Origin: Candidatus Hepatincola sp. Av
GTDB taxonomy: Bacteria > Pseudomonadota > Alphaproteobacteria > WRAU01 > Hepatincolaceae
Assembly (NCBI GenBank): GCA_023518375.1
Contig: CP068450.1
Span: 310,001-374,000 of the forward strand
Length of the DNA: 64,000 bases
Direction: 5' to 3'
The notes beneath the pieces were generated by a model, which saw only the letters and a program-made list of their open reading frames with translations, made no database searches and was not told the origin of the DNA. Positions 1 through 8,209 of the stretch are shown here, piece after piece (position 1 is the stretch's first letter; every line of letters begins with the position of its first letter). The translations under genes and the position numbers were made by a program.

Positions 1-114
1 AGCTAGCTCTTTATGTTCGGAGTTTAAAAGTTTATCAACAAAACGTGCTGACATATCATATAAGTTTTCATTGGTGAAATTATTGTACTTTTGATTAATA
101 TAACCTTGATTCAT
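1..114 (-). CDS. Unknown protein, N-terminal fragment running off the left edge
   Basis: An open frame on the minus strand begins with ATG at 114..112 and remains open for all 38 codons to the window edge. A strong Shine-Dalgarno sequence (AAGGAGA) sits about 6 nt upstream of the ATG, which decides the start. The visible N-terminus (MNQGYINQKYNNFTNENLYD...) is polar and has no signal peptide or membrane segment. I do not recognise the family from 38 residues. The start and reading frame are well supported by the ribosome binding site; function is unknown. Confidence 0.6.
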   Translation of the reverse strand, partial: MNQGYINQKYNNFTNENLYDMSARFVDKLLNSEHKELA

Positions 115-217
115 ATTTATTCTCCTTCTTATAAATCATACTAAAACAGTATGATTTTATTTTAAACCTAGAGAGTATCTTAGTCAACCTTTGTTTTACA
201 AAAGAAGGAGGAGATTT

Positions 218-260
218 TATTAAAGTAAATACTTCTATAAATAAAGTATTTACTTTAATA
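218..260. repeat. Perfect 17-bp inverted repeat with 9-nt loop
   Basis: The arm TATTAAAGTAAATACTT (218-234) is exactly complementary to AAGTATTTACTTTAATA (244-260) around a 9-nt loop. It lies about 100 bp upstream of the minus-strand gene starting at 114, in a region with no other gene. No T-tract follows on either strand, so an intrinsic terminator is unlikely. An operator for a dimeric regulator, or a transcribed hairpin, fits better. The function is inferred only. Confidence 0.75.
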
Positions 261-309
261 GTGATATCATTGATTAGATTAACCAAAACAAATATAGGAG
301 TTTACTACA

Positions 310-491
310 ATGGTTTCATTTAGTGATTTTAATAGGCTATAGAATACCTTAAATCATATTTTATGTGAACACTTTAGTAACCAGCACACTAAAGCGGTAC
401 AAGAATATATTGTCGCTTCAAGATCAACAAAATTACTATTTCAGATTTACAACACATGAAGCCAGAAATGAATGAAGATTGGTATAATTAA
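310..491 (+). pseudogene. Possible decayed small gene
   Basis: An ATG at 310 follows a Shine-Dalgarno-like AGGAG but meets TAG after ten codons (340-342). Continuing in the same frame gives protein-like sequence (...NTLNHILCEHFSNQHTK...), and after a shift of frame near 440 another stretch reads ISDLQHMKPEMNEDWYN before TAA at 489-491. This pattern suggests a small gene broken by a nonsense mutation and a frameshift. I cannot name the family, and chance open frames in AT-rich DNA remain possible. Confidence 0.25.
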
Positions 492-557
492 TTTATTAGG
501 AAGTAATATATAAACTAATTAATCTATTAATTTATTTATCAATTATAAGTGAGTAAA

Positions 558-1856
558 TTAAACCATAACTACTAGGCAATCTTTTCCCTTATTATGGAGG
601 ACTTTACAAGTTTGATTAGCCTGACTTTTAGTTAACTTACCAAAACGAGCCACATAATAGCTATTCTTTTTATTTACTAGAACATTTTTCTTAGCTAAAT
701 GTAGTTTATTAGTGCCTTTAATTAATAAGGTATTATAAGCTGTACTTAAAGCACTATGGTAAGAAGAGAAAGCTCCAACTTGAACTTGATATCTACCTTT
801 TTGATGATATGTATGTTTTCTAGAAGAACTCTTCACATAAGGTGAAATAGCTACTTTATCACTGTTAGTAAGTTTAATAACTTGTGAAACTTTTTCAATG
901 GCGTATAAGTTATTAGAATCGTAGTTAATAGTACTAATTTCCTGATTAGGAGTTTTAGTATGGCTTACGTAAGCTAAACTTTCCCCATTAGTATTTTTTA
1001 AGAAAGTTGGTTTTACTGCATATGGTACCGAAAACTTACGGTTGTTATAAGCTAAAATTAAAGATTGATCAATTAAGGTTTTCATATATTCATCACGACT
1101 CTGATGAGATCTAAAACCCATAACCACAGCAATGATTCTAGTATTATCATTTTGGGCTGAAGAAACTAAATTAAAACCAGACTTTCTAGTATAACCAGTT
1201 TTAATACCATCTACCCCGTGATATTCTAAAAGATGATCGGTACTAGAATAAGTACGGCGTTTCCAGCTAAAAGAAGGTACCGAGAATAATGAATAATAAG
1301 AGTTATAATGAATCATTAAAGCTCTTGCTAATTTTGCCATATCATAAGCGGTAGTATACTGATTATTATTATGTAAACCATTAGCATTTACATAATGAGT
1401 ATTAGCTAACCCTAATTGAACTGCTTTAGTATTCATGTCTTTAATGAATTTTTTGTAATTACCATGTTCTACATGTTCTGCAATGGCATAAGCCATATCA
1501 TTAGCAGATTTTACAATAACAGCTACGATAGCATCTTTAACCATAATAGTACTTCCTGCAGGTAAGCCTAATTTAGTAGGCTCTTGCCTAGCAGCAGCAC
1601 GAGAAACTTTAATTTTATCGGTGAATTTAATTTCACCTTTATCTATTTTTTCAAAGAGAATATATAAGGTCATTAGTTTAGTTAAAGAGGCGGGATACAT
1701 TTTTTGATCTTTATTTTTATCTACAAGAATCTGCCCACTATTATAGTCTATTACTACATTAGTATTGTTAGAATCGCTATCTGGAAAATTAAAAGCATAG
1801 CCCTTAGTTACACAAAAAATACAGCTTAAAACAACAATAATTTTGCTAATTTTCAT
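558..1856 (-). CDS. D-alanyl-D-alanine carboxypeptidase (penicillin-binding protein 5/6 family) with SPOR domain
   Basis: This is a periplasmic serine peptidase of the S11 family that trims the terminal D-Ala from peptidoglycan pentapeptides. Residues 1-21 form a signal peptide ending in an A-F-N-F region. The three penicilloyl-serine-transferase motifs are present in order: SxxK as SLTK (near residue 58), SxN as SAND (near 117), and KTG as DGIKTGYT (near 220). The last 75 residues form a SPOR domain (YQVQVGAFSSYHSA...), which binds denuded glycan strands, typically at the division septum. The combination and the 432-residue length are usual for alphaproteobacterial members. It stands downstream of nrdJ on the same strand but is separated from it by an intrinsic terminator, so it is probably transcribed on its own. 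Confidence 0.93.
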   Translation of the reverse strand: MKISKIIVVLSCIFCVTKGYAFNFPDSDSNNTNVVIDYNSGQILVDKNKDQKMYPASLTKLMTLYILFEKIDKGEIKFTDKIKVSRAAARQEPTKLGLPAGSTIMVKDAIVAVIVKSANDMAYAIAEHVEHGNYKKFIKDMNTKAVQLGLANTHYVNANGLHNNNQYTTAYDMAKLARALMIHYNSYYSLFSVPSFSWKRRTYSSTDHLLEYHGVDGIKTGYTRKSGFNLVSSAQNDNTRIIAVVMGFRSHQSRDEYMKTLIDQSLILAYNNRKFSVPYAVKPTFLKNTNGESLAYVSHTKTPNQEISTINYDSNNLYAIEKVSQVIKLTNSDKVAISPYVKSSSRKHTYHQKGRYQVQVGAFSSYHSALSTAYNTLLIKGTNKLHLAKKNVLVNKKNSYYVARFGKLTKSQANQTCKVLHNKGKDCLVVMV

Positions 1857-2002
1857 AACTCATATAACTCTAATTGATATACTATATAATAAACAAAATT
1901 ACATTTTTAAGCAATTAAAAAATAGAAAAAATTTTTATTAAAATTAAAAAAAAAGATAAATTAAGGTTTAATTTACCTTTGATATATTACTCTTATAATA
2001 AG

Positions 2003-2037
2003 AAAAAAAGTACCTCTATACTATAAAATATAGAGGT
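2003..2037 (-). terminator. Intrinsic terminator of nrdJ
   Basis: Read on the minus strand, a perfect 9-bp stem (ACCTCTATA/TATAGAGGT at 2029-2037 and 2012-2020) is followed after two bases by seven T residues (2009-2003). It lies about 30 nt past the nrdJ stop. A second perfect 9-bp stem with a 3-nt loop (2053-2073) overlaps the nrdJ stop codon and would stack just upstream. Confidence 0.85.
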
Positions 2038-2052
2038 TAGTTTGGGATAATC

Positions 2053-2073
2053 GCTAGGTTTGACAAACCTAGC
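2053..2073. repeat. 9-bp inverted repeat overlapping the nrdJ stop codon
   Basis: GCTAGGTTT and AAACCTAGC are exact complements separated by GAC, and the nrdJ stop codon (2071-2069) lies inside the right arm. On the transcript this is a stable triloop hairpin 16 nt upstream of the terminator stem. It probably protects the 3' end or assists termination; this is inference. Confidence 0.6.
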
Positions 2074-5000
2074 TACAGCCTGTAGTAGAACCACAGGTTG
2101 TGCAGAGGAGGCATACTCCATTCCTAATAAGTGTCATGTTCTGGCACTCAGGGCATGTTTCGCCTTCATATCCATTTTTTAAGTTAATATTACTAATGGT
2201 AGGATTAACAGTTTTACCACTAGTATTCAGATTGCTACCATTCATAGTATTTAAGCTATTATTGGTAGTAATTTTTGTAGTTTCTGGTTTTAAAGAGTGA
2301 TTCTTTTCTATTTCACCTTCCCCTTTAAGTTGCTCATAATGATTATTTAAAGATACTACTTGGCTACGATTATTAATTTTTTTAGTTGGTTGCCTTGCTT
2401 CTACATGGGCTAAGTCATCTCTTCCTAAATAATTAATGGCTAAATCTCTAAAAATGTAATCTACAATAGAAGATGCCATTTTTATACGTTCATGCCCTGC
2501 AACTAAACCTGATGGTTCAAACTTAGTAAATACAAAAGCATCAACAAATTCTTCTAAAGGAACTCCGTATTGCAAGCCAATAGAAATAGCAATAGCAAAA
2601 CAGTTTAACATGCTTTTAAAGGCTACACCTTCTTTGTAAACATCTAAGAAAATTTCAGATAACCTACCGTCTTCATATTCTCCTGTGTGAATATAAACTT
2701 TTTGGTTAGAGATTTTGGCTTTTTGGTTATAACCAAAACGTTTATTATTTGGTCTTTCCCGTAAAGATTTATAATGCTTAGTTTGGTTATTAGATAAAAA
2801 TTTATTGGCAGACAGTTCAGCTAATTTTAAAATGTTTTTAGAATTATTAAAATGTTTTGATTCCCCAAAGGCATCTGTATCATCAGACATAATTTTAGTT
2901 ACTATATCTTCATTATCTATAATCCCATTAAAGAGTGTAGATTGTAATGGTTGAGCAATTTTTGAACCATCACGGTATAAGGCATTAGCTTTAATTCCCA
3001 ATTTCCAAGAAAGTAAATACGCATTAGCACAATCTTGAATTGTAGATGTTGTTGGCATATTAATAGTTTTAGAAATACCTCCTGAAACAAAAGATTGAGC
3101 CGCAGCTAACATTTTAATATGGCTAATGTAAGATAAAGCTCTAGTACCAAAGTCGCCACAAATGTTAGCGCAGTCAAAAATTGGTAAATGTTCTTCTTTT
3201 AAATGAGGAGCCCCTTCAATGGTCATAGCTCCAACTACATATTTATTAGCCTCTAATATTTCTTCAGGAGTAAAACCAATAGCTTGTAATAAAGAGAAAT
3301 TAGGATTTTTTAATTTTTCCAGATCAATTTTTAATACCTTGGTACAGAACTCTTCCCCTAAAATATGGGCATGAAAAGCAAATTCAATATTAAAAATAGA
3401 AGGAATTGTTTTTTCTAAAGCTTGGAGTTTATCCTCAGTAAAACCTTTGGTTTTTAAAGTATCATGGTTAATATAAGGAGCACCAACAAAAGTTTTATAT
3501 CCTACAGCATAATTAGTAATTTCTTTAATATGAGTAGGGCTGTATTTTAAATTTTCTAAAGCTAAAATAATTGATTGGTTAATAATTTTAAAATAACCAC
3601 CACCAGCAAGGCTTTTATATTTTACTAAAGCAAAATCAGGTTCTATACCTGTGGTATCGCAGTCCATTAGTAAAGCAATAGTACCAGTTGGAGCAATAGC
3701 TGTAACTTGAGCATTACGATAACCATAATGTTCACCAAGTAATAAAGCATTATCCCATGTTTTTACTATTTCTAAAGCAAGGTTAGAATCATTACAAGCT
3801 GCTTTATTAAAAGGTACAGGTAAAATTGGTAAATTTTCATAACTATCTTTAAAGCCATAAGCTGCCCTTCGGTGGTTAGCAATAACACGTAACATGTGGC
3901 TTCTATTTTTTTCAAAACCTACAAATGCACCTTTTTCTTTTGCAACTTCTGCGGATACTACATATGCTACTCCTGTTAGTAAAGCTGTTATAGCGGCTAC
4001 AGTGTGTCTTCCCTCATCAGAATCATAAGGTAAGCCAATAGAAGTAAGGTAAGCCCCAACATTCGCATAACCTAAACCTAAAGTTCTAAAACGGTAAGAT
4101 AAATCAGCAATTTCACTAGATGGGAACTGAGCCATAGCAATAGAAACTTCTAAGGTAAAAGTAAGAAGTTTTACTACTTCCTTAAATTTAGCAACTTGTA
4201 ATGTACCATTAGCAGAACGAAATTTCATAATATTAATAGATGCTAAATTACAAGCGGTATTATCTAAAAATAAATATTCTGAACATGGGTTAGAAGCGTT
4301 AATTCTTCCATCTTCAGGGCAAGTATGCCATGAATTAATAGTAGTAGAAAAATGTAAACCAGGATCAGCACAAGACCATGCTGAATAAGCAATTTGATCC
4401 CATAAATGTTTTGCATCTACAGTTTTACTTACCTGACCGTCATTACGGTTAATTAAATCCCATGATTCATTTTTTTGTACTTTTTCTAAAAAATCATTAG
4501 AGATACTTACAGTGTTATTAGCATTTTGCCCTGAAACTGTAGTATAGCTTTCGGAATCTATGCTAGCAATAAAAGTAGGAAAATCTATTTCATAAATACC
4601 TTGTTCTGCTAATGTTAAAATAGTAGTAAGATACTTTTGTGGTACCAATAAGCTACCTGCTAAATTCAGTGCTTTACGTAGTTTAGTATTAAGCATTGGA
4701 TTGGTGCTATCTTTTCTTTCACCCTGAAACTCTTGGCAGCTTTTTAAAATAGTACTTACTACCTTATGAGTAATTTGGGAACCTGTTACTAAGGCAACAA
4801 CTTTTTGTTCTTCCCGCATTTTCCAAGTTATAAATTCTTCAATATCGGGGTGGTCTATATCTACAACTACCATTTTAGCTGCACGGCGAGTAGTACCACC
4901 AGATTTAATAGCTCCAGCAGCAGAATCAGCAATTTTTAAAAAACTCATTAATCCAGAAGAATTACCGCCTCCTGAAAGTTTTTCACCTTTAGAGCGTAAG

Positions 5001-5710
5001 GTAGAAAAATTAGTTCCACTACCAGAGCCATACTTAAAGATACGAGCCTCTTTAGTAAAAAGATCAAAGATGCCATTCTTATTTACTAAGTTATCTTCTA
5101 TACTTTGAATAAAGCAAGCGTGAGGTTGTGGGCGTTTGTATGAACTATGAGACTGAATTACTCTTCCTAAGTTTTCATCAAAATAATAATGCCCCTCAGC
5201 ATAACTGTCTATTCCATAACTCCAATATAAACCGGTATTAAACCATTGAGGTGAGTTAGGAGCCGCTAATTGGTGGCATAATATATATTGCATTTCTTCA
5301 AAATAAATTTTAGCATCAGCTTCAGAGGTAAAATAGCCTTCCTTAAAACCCCAATAAGTCCAAGTTCCAGCTAGCCGTAAAAAAACTTGTTTAGCACTAA
5401 TTTCCCCTACATAACGTTTCTCTTTAGGTAATTTTGCTAATTCAGGAAGATCTGGTTCGCTACGTTGTAACCATTCAGGAATACCTTCTTCATAAACTTT
5501 TTTAGTAACAGCAGGAACTCCTGCTTTTCTAAAATATTTTTGTACTAAAATATCAGTCGCTAATTGCGACCAACTCACAGGAACTTCTACTTCTATACTT
5601 TTAAAAAATGTAACACCTTGGGGATTCTTCAGTTCACTAGTAACGTACTTAAATTCAGTAGAAAAAATATTATTACTTTTATCTGTGGTGTATAATCTGG
5701 TAAATTCCAT
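2069..5710 (-). CDS. nrdJ: Adenosylcobalamin-dependent ribonucleoside-diphosphate reductase (class II)
   Basis: The enzyme reduces ribonucleotides to deoxyribonucleotides using coenzyme B12 as radical source, and it works with or without oxygen. At 1213 residues it matches the long alphaproteobacterial form. The active-site block NPCSEYLFLDNTACNLASINI near residue 475 carries the catalytic Asn, Cys and Glu, and GTIALLMDCDTTGIEPDF lies near 690. The C-terminus ends in two cysteine pairs (CPEC...CLLCTTCG...TGCS), the redox or zinc tail of this family. A 440-bp spacer precedes it, and I see no obvious cobalamin riboswitch there. No class I nrdAB genes occur in the window, so this may be the cell's main route to dNTPs and would make it dependent on cobalamin. 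Confidence 0.97.
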   Translation of the reverse strand: MEFTRLYTTDKSNNIFSTEFKYVTSELKNPQGVTFFKSIEVEVPVSWSQLATDILVQKYFRKAGVPAVTKKVYEEGIPEWLQRSEPDLPELAKLPKEKRYVGEISAKQVFLRLAGTWTYWGFKEGYFTSEADAKIYFEEMQYILCHQLAAPNSPQWFNTGLYWSYGIDSYAEGHYYFDENLGRVIQSHSSYKRPQPHACFIQSIEDNLVNKNGIFDLFTKEARIFKYGSGSGTNFSTLRSKGEKLSGGGNSSGLMSFLKIADSAAGAIKSGGTTRRAAKMVVVDIDHPDIEEFITWKMREEQKVVALVTGSQITHKVVSTILKSCQEFQGERKDSTNPMLNTKLRKALNLAGSLLVPQKYLTTILTLAEQGIYEIDFPTFIASIDSESYTTVSGQNANNTVSISNDFLEKVQKNESWDLINRNDGQVSKTVDAKHLWDQIAYSAWSCADPGLHFSTTINSWHTCPEDGRINASNPCSEYLFLDNTACNLASINIMKFRSANGTLQVAKFKEVVKLLTFTLEVSIAMAQFPSSEIADLSYRFRTLGLGYANVGAYLTSIGLPYDSDEGRHTVAAITALLTGVAYVVSAEVAKEKGAFVGFEKNRSHMLRVIANHRRAAYGFKDSYENLPILPVPFNKAACNDSNLALEIVKTWDNALLLGEHYGYRNAQVTAIAPTGTIALLMDCDTTGIEPDFALVKYKSLAGGGYFKIINQSIILALENLKYSPTHIKEITNYAVGYKTFVGAPYINHDTLKTKGFTEDKLQALEKTIPSIFNIEFAFHAHILGEEFCTKVLKIDLEKLKNPNFSLLQAIGFTPEEILEANKYVVGAMTIEGAPHLKEEHLPIFDCANICGDFGTRALSYISHIKMLAAAQSFVSGGISKTINMPTTSTIQDCANAYLLSWKLGIKANALYRDGSKIAQPLQSTLFNGIIDNEDIVTKIMSDDTDAFGESKHFNNSKNILKLAELSANKFLSNNQTKHYKSLRERPNNKRFGYNQKAKISNQKVYIHTGEYEDGRLSEIFLDVYKEGVAFKSMLNCFAIAISIGLQYGVPLEEFVDAFVFTKFEPSGLVAGHERIKMASSIVDYIFRDLAINYLGRDDLAHVEARQPTKKINNRSQVVSLNNHYEQLKGEGEIEKNHSLKPETTKITTNNSLNTMNGSNLNTSGKTVNPTISNINLKNGYEGETCPECQNMTLIRNGVCLLCTTCGSTTGCS

Positions 5711-6150
5711 ACTTTCGCAAATTCCATATTTTATCTAATTACTGTTTTTAAAATTTAGGTAGATCCTTACAAGGTGTATACCTACATTTTTAAGCAAAAA
5801 ATACACTAATTTTTACTTAACTTTTTTATATGAACAAAATTGTATTAATTAAGCTATAAGTAGCTAATTTTACAAATTCATCAGATATTAACATTTTGTT
5901 ATTCATGGTTAACAAATAGTTAATTCGTATTAAATTATAGTAGCAAAAAAATAATCTTTAAGCAACAAAATTAGTTTTAGGAAAAACCTTTCATTTAAAA
6001 TAAATATGTGATATTTTCTAGGTTTATAAGATTATAGTGAATAACAAAATATTAATTATTTATTACATAATTTTTTATTTATATTTACAAATATTCTAAG
6101 TTTATTTAAAATGAAACAAGGTAGAAATTTAATATTTTATAGGCAGCTGT
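5711..6150. other. Divergent intergenic region nrdJ / NDUFA12 gene
   Basis: This AT-rich spacer of 440 bases separates two divergently transcribed genes, so it should hold promoters for both. I see no conserved riboswitch core, no long inverted repeat and no coding remnant. Confidence 0.5.
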
Positions 6151-6480
6151 ATGCGGATAGTAATTTTTCTTTTAACTATTTTTTTAGGTAAAAAAGCAGG
6201 AGAAGATAGTTTTGGTAACCAGTATTATTATTCTAAGTTTAAACTTTTTAATAGAGAACGTCGTTGGGTATGTTATAAAGGTATTATAGAGGCCTCTAAG
6301 GTGCCGGATAATTGGGAGTGTTGGTTACGACATATTACTGAAACTCCTGTAGCTACTTCTGAAAACTCTGTAAAGCATCATACTCCTAATTTAACGGGTA
6401 CTTGCAACGCTTTTACCCCTAACTTATATAATGAAAAAGTAAATTTTTCTCATTTATATAAACCATGGAATCGTAAATAG
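6151..6480 (+). CDS. NDUFA12-type accessory subunit of respiratory complex I
   Basis: This 109-residue protein belongs to the NDUFA12 (B17.2) family, an accessory subunit of NADH:ubiquinone oxidoreductase found in alphaproteobacteria and mitochondria. The diagnostic start GKKAGEDSFGNQYYYSKF (residues 14-31) and the later RRWVCYKGIIEASKVPDNWECWLRH block are clear, as is the C-terminal KPWNRK. Its stop is one base before the next ATG, so it is likely co-transcribed with the two MCE genes and the DUF2155 gene. This is a well-known alphaproteobacterial neighbourhood. Confidence 0.9.
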   Translation: MRIVIFLLTIFLGKKAGEDSFGNQYYYSKFKLFNRERRWVCYKGIIEASKVPDNWECWLRHITETPVATSENSVKHHTPNLTGTCNAFTPNLYNEKVNFSHLYKPWNRK

Positions 6481-6481
6481 A

Positions 6482-6925
6482 ATGATAGAATTTAATAACA
6501 ATAAACTTAACTTACTTGCAGGGGCTTTAGTTAGTTTGGTTATAGTAATTTTTTTTGTATATATTTTTACCTCTAATGCTAATGATAGTAAATTATATAA
6601 TGTTCACTTTAAACAGGTAAATGCAATAAAAATAGGGCAGAATGTGTACTTAAATGGTTACCCTATAGGGGTTGTAAAGTCTACCTTTTTAACTAATGAA
6701 GATGCTGTAGCTGTTTTAGCTATTAATGAGGATATTTCAATCCCTAGAGATTCTTCTTTTAGTTTAGTAACTAGTAGTTTATTATCAGAATCTAAGCTTT
6801 TATTTTTAAATATGGGGATTGATGAAGATACCTACAAAGGCGAAGAAGATATATATAATACAGCACTAGCTTTATCTTTAAATGATTTAATAAACATGTT
6901 AGCTAGTTATATAGATAACAAATAA
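6482..6925 (+). CDS. MCE/MlaD-family lipid transport protein, first copy
   Basis: This is a single-pass inner-membrane protein with one MCE domain, of the kind that forms hexameric rings for phospholipid transport between membranes with an MlaFE ABC transporter. Residues 11-31 form the membrane anchor, followed by the MCE fold, in which INAIKIGQNVYLNGYPIGVV-like sequence (residues ~47-62) corresponds to the G-x-V-x-x-x-G-V-x-V-G motif. It is 147 residues long, as is the next gene, but the two are clearly divergent in sequence. This copy is more degenerate in the core motif (YLNGYPIG in place of the usual RGVxVG), so it may be a specialised partner subunit. Confidence 0.8.
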   Translation: MIEFNNNKLNLLAGALVSLVIVIFFVYIFTSNANDSKLYNVHFKQVNAIKIGQNVYLNGYPIGVVKSTFLTNEDAVAVLAINEDISIPRDSSFSLVTSSLLSESKLLFLNMGIDEDTYKGEEDIYNTALALSLNDLINMLASYIDNK

Positions 6926-6961
6926 TTTATTAATACTATCTAATCAAAAGGAATAAAAATT

Positions 6962-7405
6962 ATGAAACATCGTACTTTAGAAATTGTAGTTGGTTGTTGT
7001 AGTATTGTTGTTATTGCTATTTTTGTAACTTATGTTATTGCTAATTTATATACTAACAATAGTGGTCAGTACAAAGTTTATGCTAAATTTAATAATATTG
7101 GTAGTTTAAGTAAAGGTAGTGCATTAACTATGAGAGGAGTAAAAATTGGTAAAGTTAATGATATTAACTTAGATCCAATTACTTTTGAAGTTCTTTTAGA
7201 TATCATTGTAAATGATGAAGTTCCGATTCCTGAAGATAGTGTTTTAGCTATAGAATCAGCTGGGGTATTTAGTTCGCCAGCTTTAACTGTTACTCCAGGG
7301 CAATCTAAGGTAGTTTTAAAGAATAATAGTAATATTACTAACACTAAAGATTGGGTATCTTTAGAAGATAAACTTGGTAATATATTCTTAAATGGTAAAC
7401 ATTAG
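6962..7405 (+). CDS. mlaD: MlaD, phospholipid transport substrate-binding subunit, second copy
   Basis: The protein is anchored by an N-terminal membrane segment (residues 8-28) and carries a canonical MCE domain: LSKGSALTMRGVKIGKVNDI (residues ~50-69). Such proteins shuttle phospholipids across the periplasm as part of the Mla system, whose ATPase and permease are not in this window. It follows the first MCE gene by 36 nt and precedes the DUF2155 gene, an arrangement seen around NDUFA12 in alphaproteobacteria. The typical length of the family here is about 150 residues, so 147 is full length. Confidence 0.88.
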   Translation: MKHRTLEIVVGCCSIVVIAIFVTYVIANLYTNNSGQYKVYAKFNNIGSLSKGSALTMRGVKIGKVNDINLDPITFEVLLDIIVNDEVPIPEDSVLAIESAGVFSSPALTVTPGQSKVVLKNNSNITNTKDWVSLEDKLGNIFLNGKH

Positions 7406-7444
7406 TTTAAGATAAATAATAGGGAAGTAATAAGGGTAAAACTA

Positions 7445-7906
7445 ATGATAAAGCTAATTTATAGTAGTTTTTTTATGGCTTGTATTTTTCTATCTTCTTT
7501 TTTATGGGCTGAAGGTAACAATTTTATAGCAACTAATAATGCCAGAGTACAATTACTTAACAAAGTAACAGGAAAAACCATGCAGGTTACTATTAGTAAG
7601 AATAAGGCCTATCGTTTTGACCAAAACTTGCAAGTAATTTTAAGGCAATGTTATAAATCTGCTGAAAACGATAAACGGGAAAATGAGGCATTTTTACAAG
7701 TTGTGCGTTTAGTATATGAAAAAGAAAATGATACGGTTTTTTCTTCTTTTAATGAAAAAATTCCAATGCCAAAAGAAATTATCCCTCCTTCTTCTGCTGG
7801 CTCTGTGAACCACATAATTTTTAGTGGCTGGATGTTTTCTAGCTCTCCATCTATTAGTTTATTAGAAGATAAAATTTATAGTGTTTCATTATTACAGTGT
7901 AAGTAA
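7445..7906 (+). CDS. DUF2155 periplasmic protein
   Basis: This is a secreted 153-residue protein with a signal peptide (residues 1-22, ending ...FLWA-EG). The family signature is visible: LLNKVTGKTMQVTISKNKAYRF, LQVILRQCY, and the strongly conserved IIFSGWMFSSSPSISLLEDKIYSVSLLQC near the C-terminus. Two cysteines (in RQCY and LQCK) could form a disulphide. The family has no established biochemical role, but it is consistently found beside NDUFA12 and mlaD in alphaproteobacteria, as here. Confidence 0.88.
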   Translation: MIKLIYSSFFMACIFLSSFLWAEGNNFIATNNARVQLLNKVTGKTMQVTISKNKAYRFDQNLQVILRQCYKSAENDKRENEAFLQVVRLVYEKENDTVFSSFNEKIPMPKEIIPPSSAGSVNHIIFSGWMFSSSPSISLLEDKIYSVSLLQCK

Positions 7907-8209
7907 TTACTTATAAAATAATTGTTATAAACTACATACAGAAAAATATTTCAAGTGAAACATTCTATTATTAAAGTGTACATAGTTACTCATAAGCTGA
8001 CCTCAATATAATTATATAGATGATGTTTTTACAATAAAAATTTTTCCTAAAGTAAGCAATAATGCGACTAATGAAGTAAAAGCTATTTATGAATTAATTA
8101 TTAAATGTGATATGAATGCACGGATTAATAGATAAAATGAATTAAGAGCTATAATCTAATTATCTGTACATAATCCGTACATACAATTTGTTTTAGTATT
8201 GTAGTTAAA
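7907..8209. other. Intergenic region between convergent genes, with a possible remnant frame
   Basis: No intact gene is present. On the plus strand, roughly 8023-8134 reads without stop as FTIKIFPKVSNNATNEVKAIYE and onward to TAA with no start codon or ribosome binding site. It may be the tail of a lost gene. Nothing else stands out. Confidence 0.4.

Larger units (their letters stand above)
115..557. other. Intergenic region with long hairpin and a decayed short frame
   Basis: These 443 bases hold no intact gene. They contain a perfect 17-bp inverted repeat (218-260) and, at 310-491, what looks like a decayed coding stretch, both listed separately. The rest is AT-rich with no tRNA-like or riboswitch-like structure that I can recognise. 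Confidence 0.6.

Noticed and set aside
95-286. 63-residue minus-strand open frame
   Set aside because: It overlaps the start of the well-supported gene at 1-114 in another frame and the perfect hairpin, and lacks a ribosome binding site.
2100-2300. Plus-strand open frame inside nrdJ
   Set aside because: It is antisense to the conserved C-terminus of nrdJ and has no features of a gene.
5711-6150. Cobalamin riboswitch upstream of nrdJ
   Set aside because: I looked for the conserved B12-box core on the minus strand and found nothing resembling it in the 440-bp spacer.
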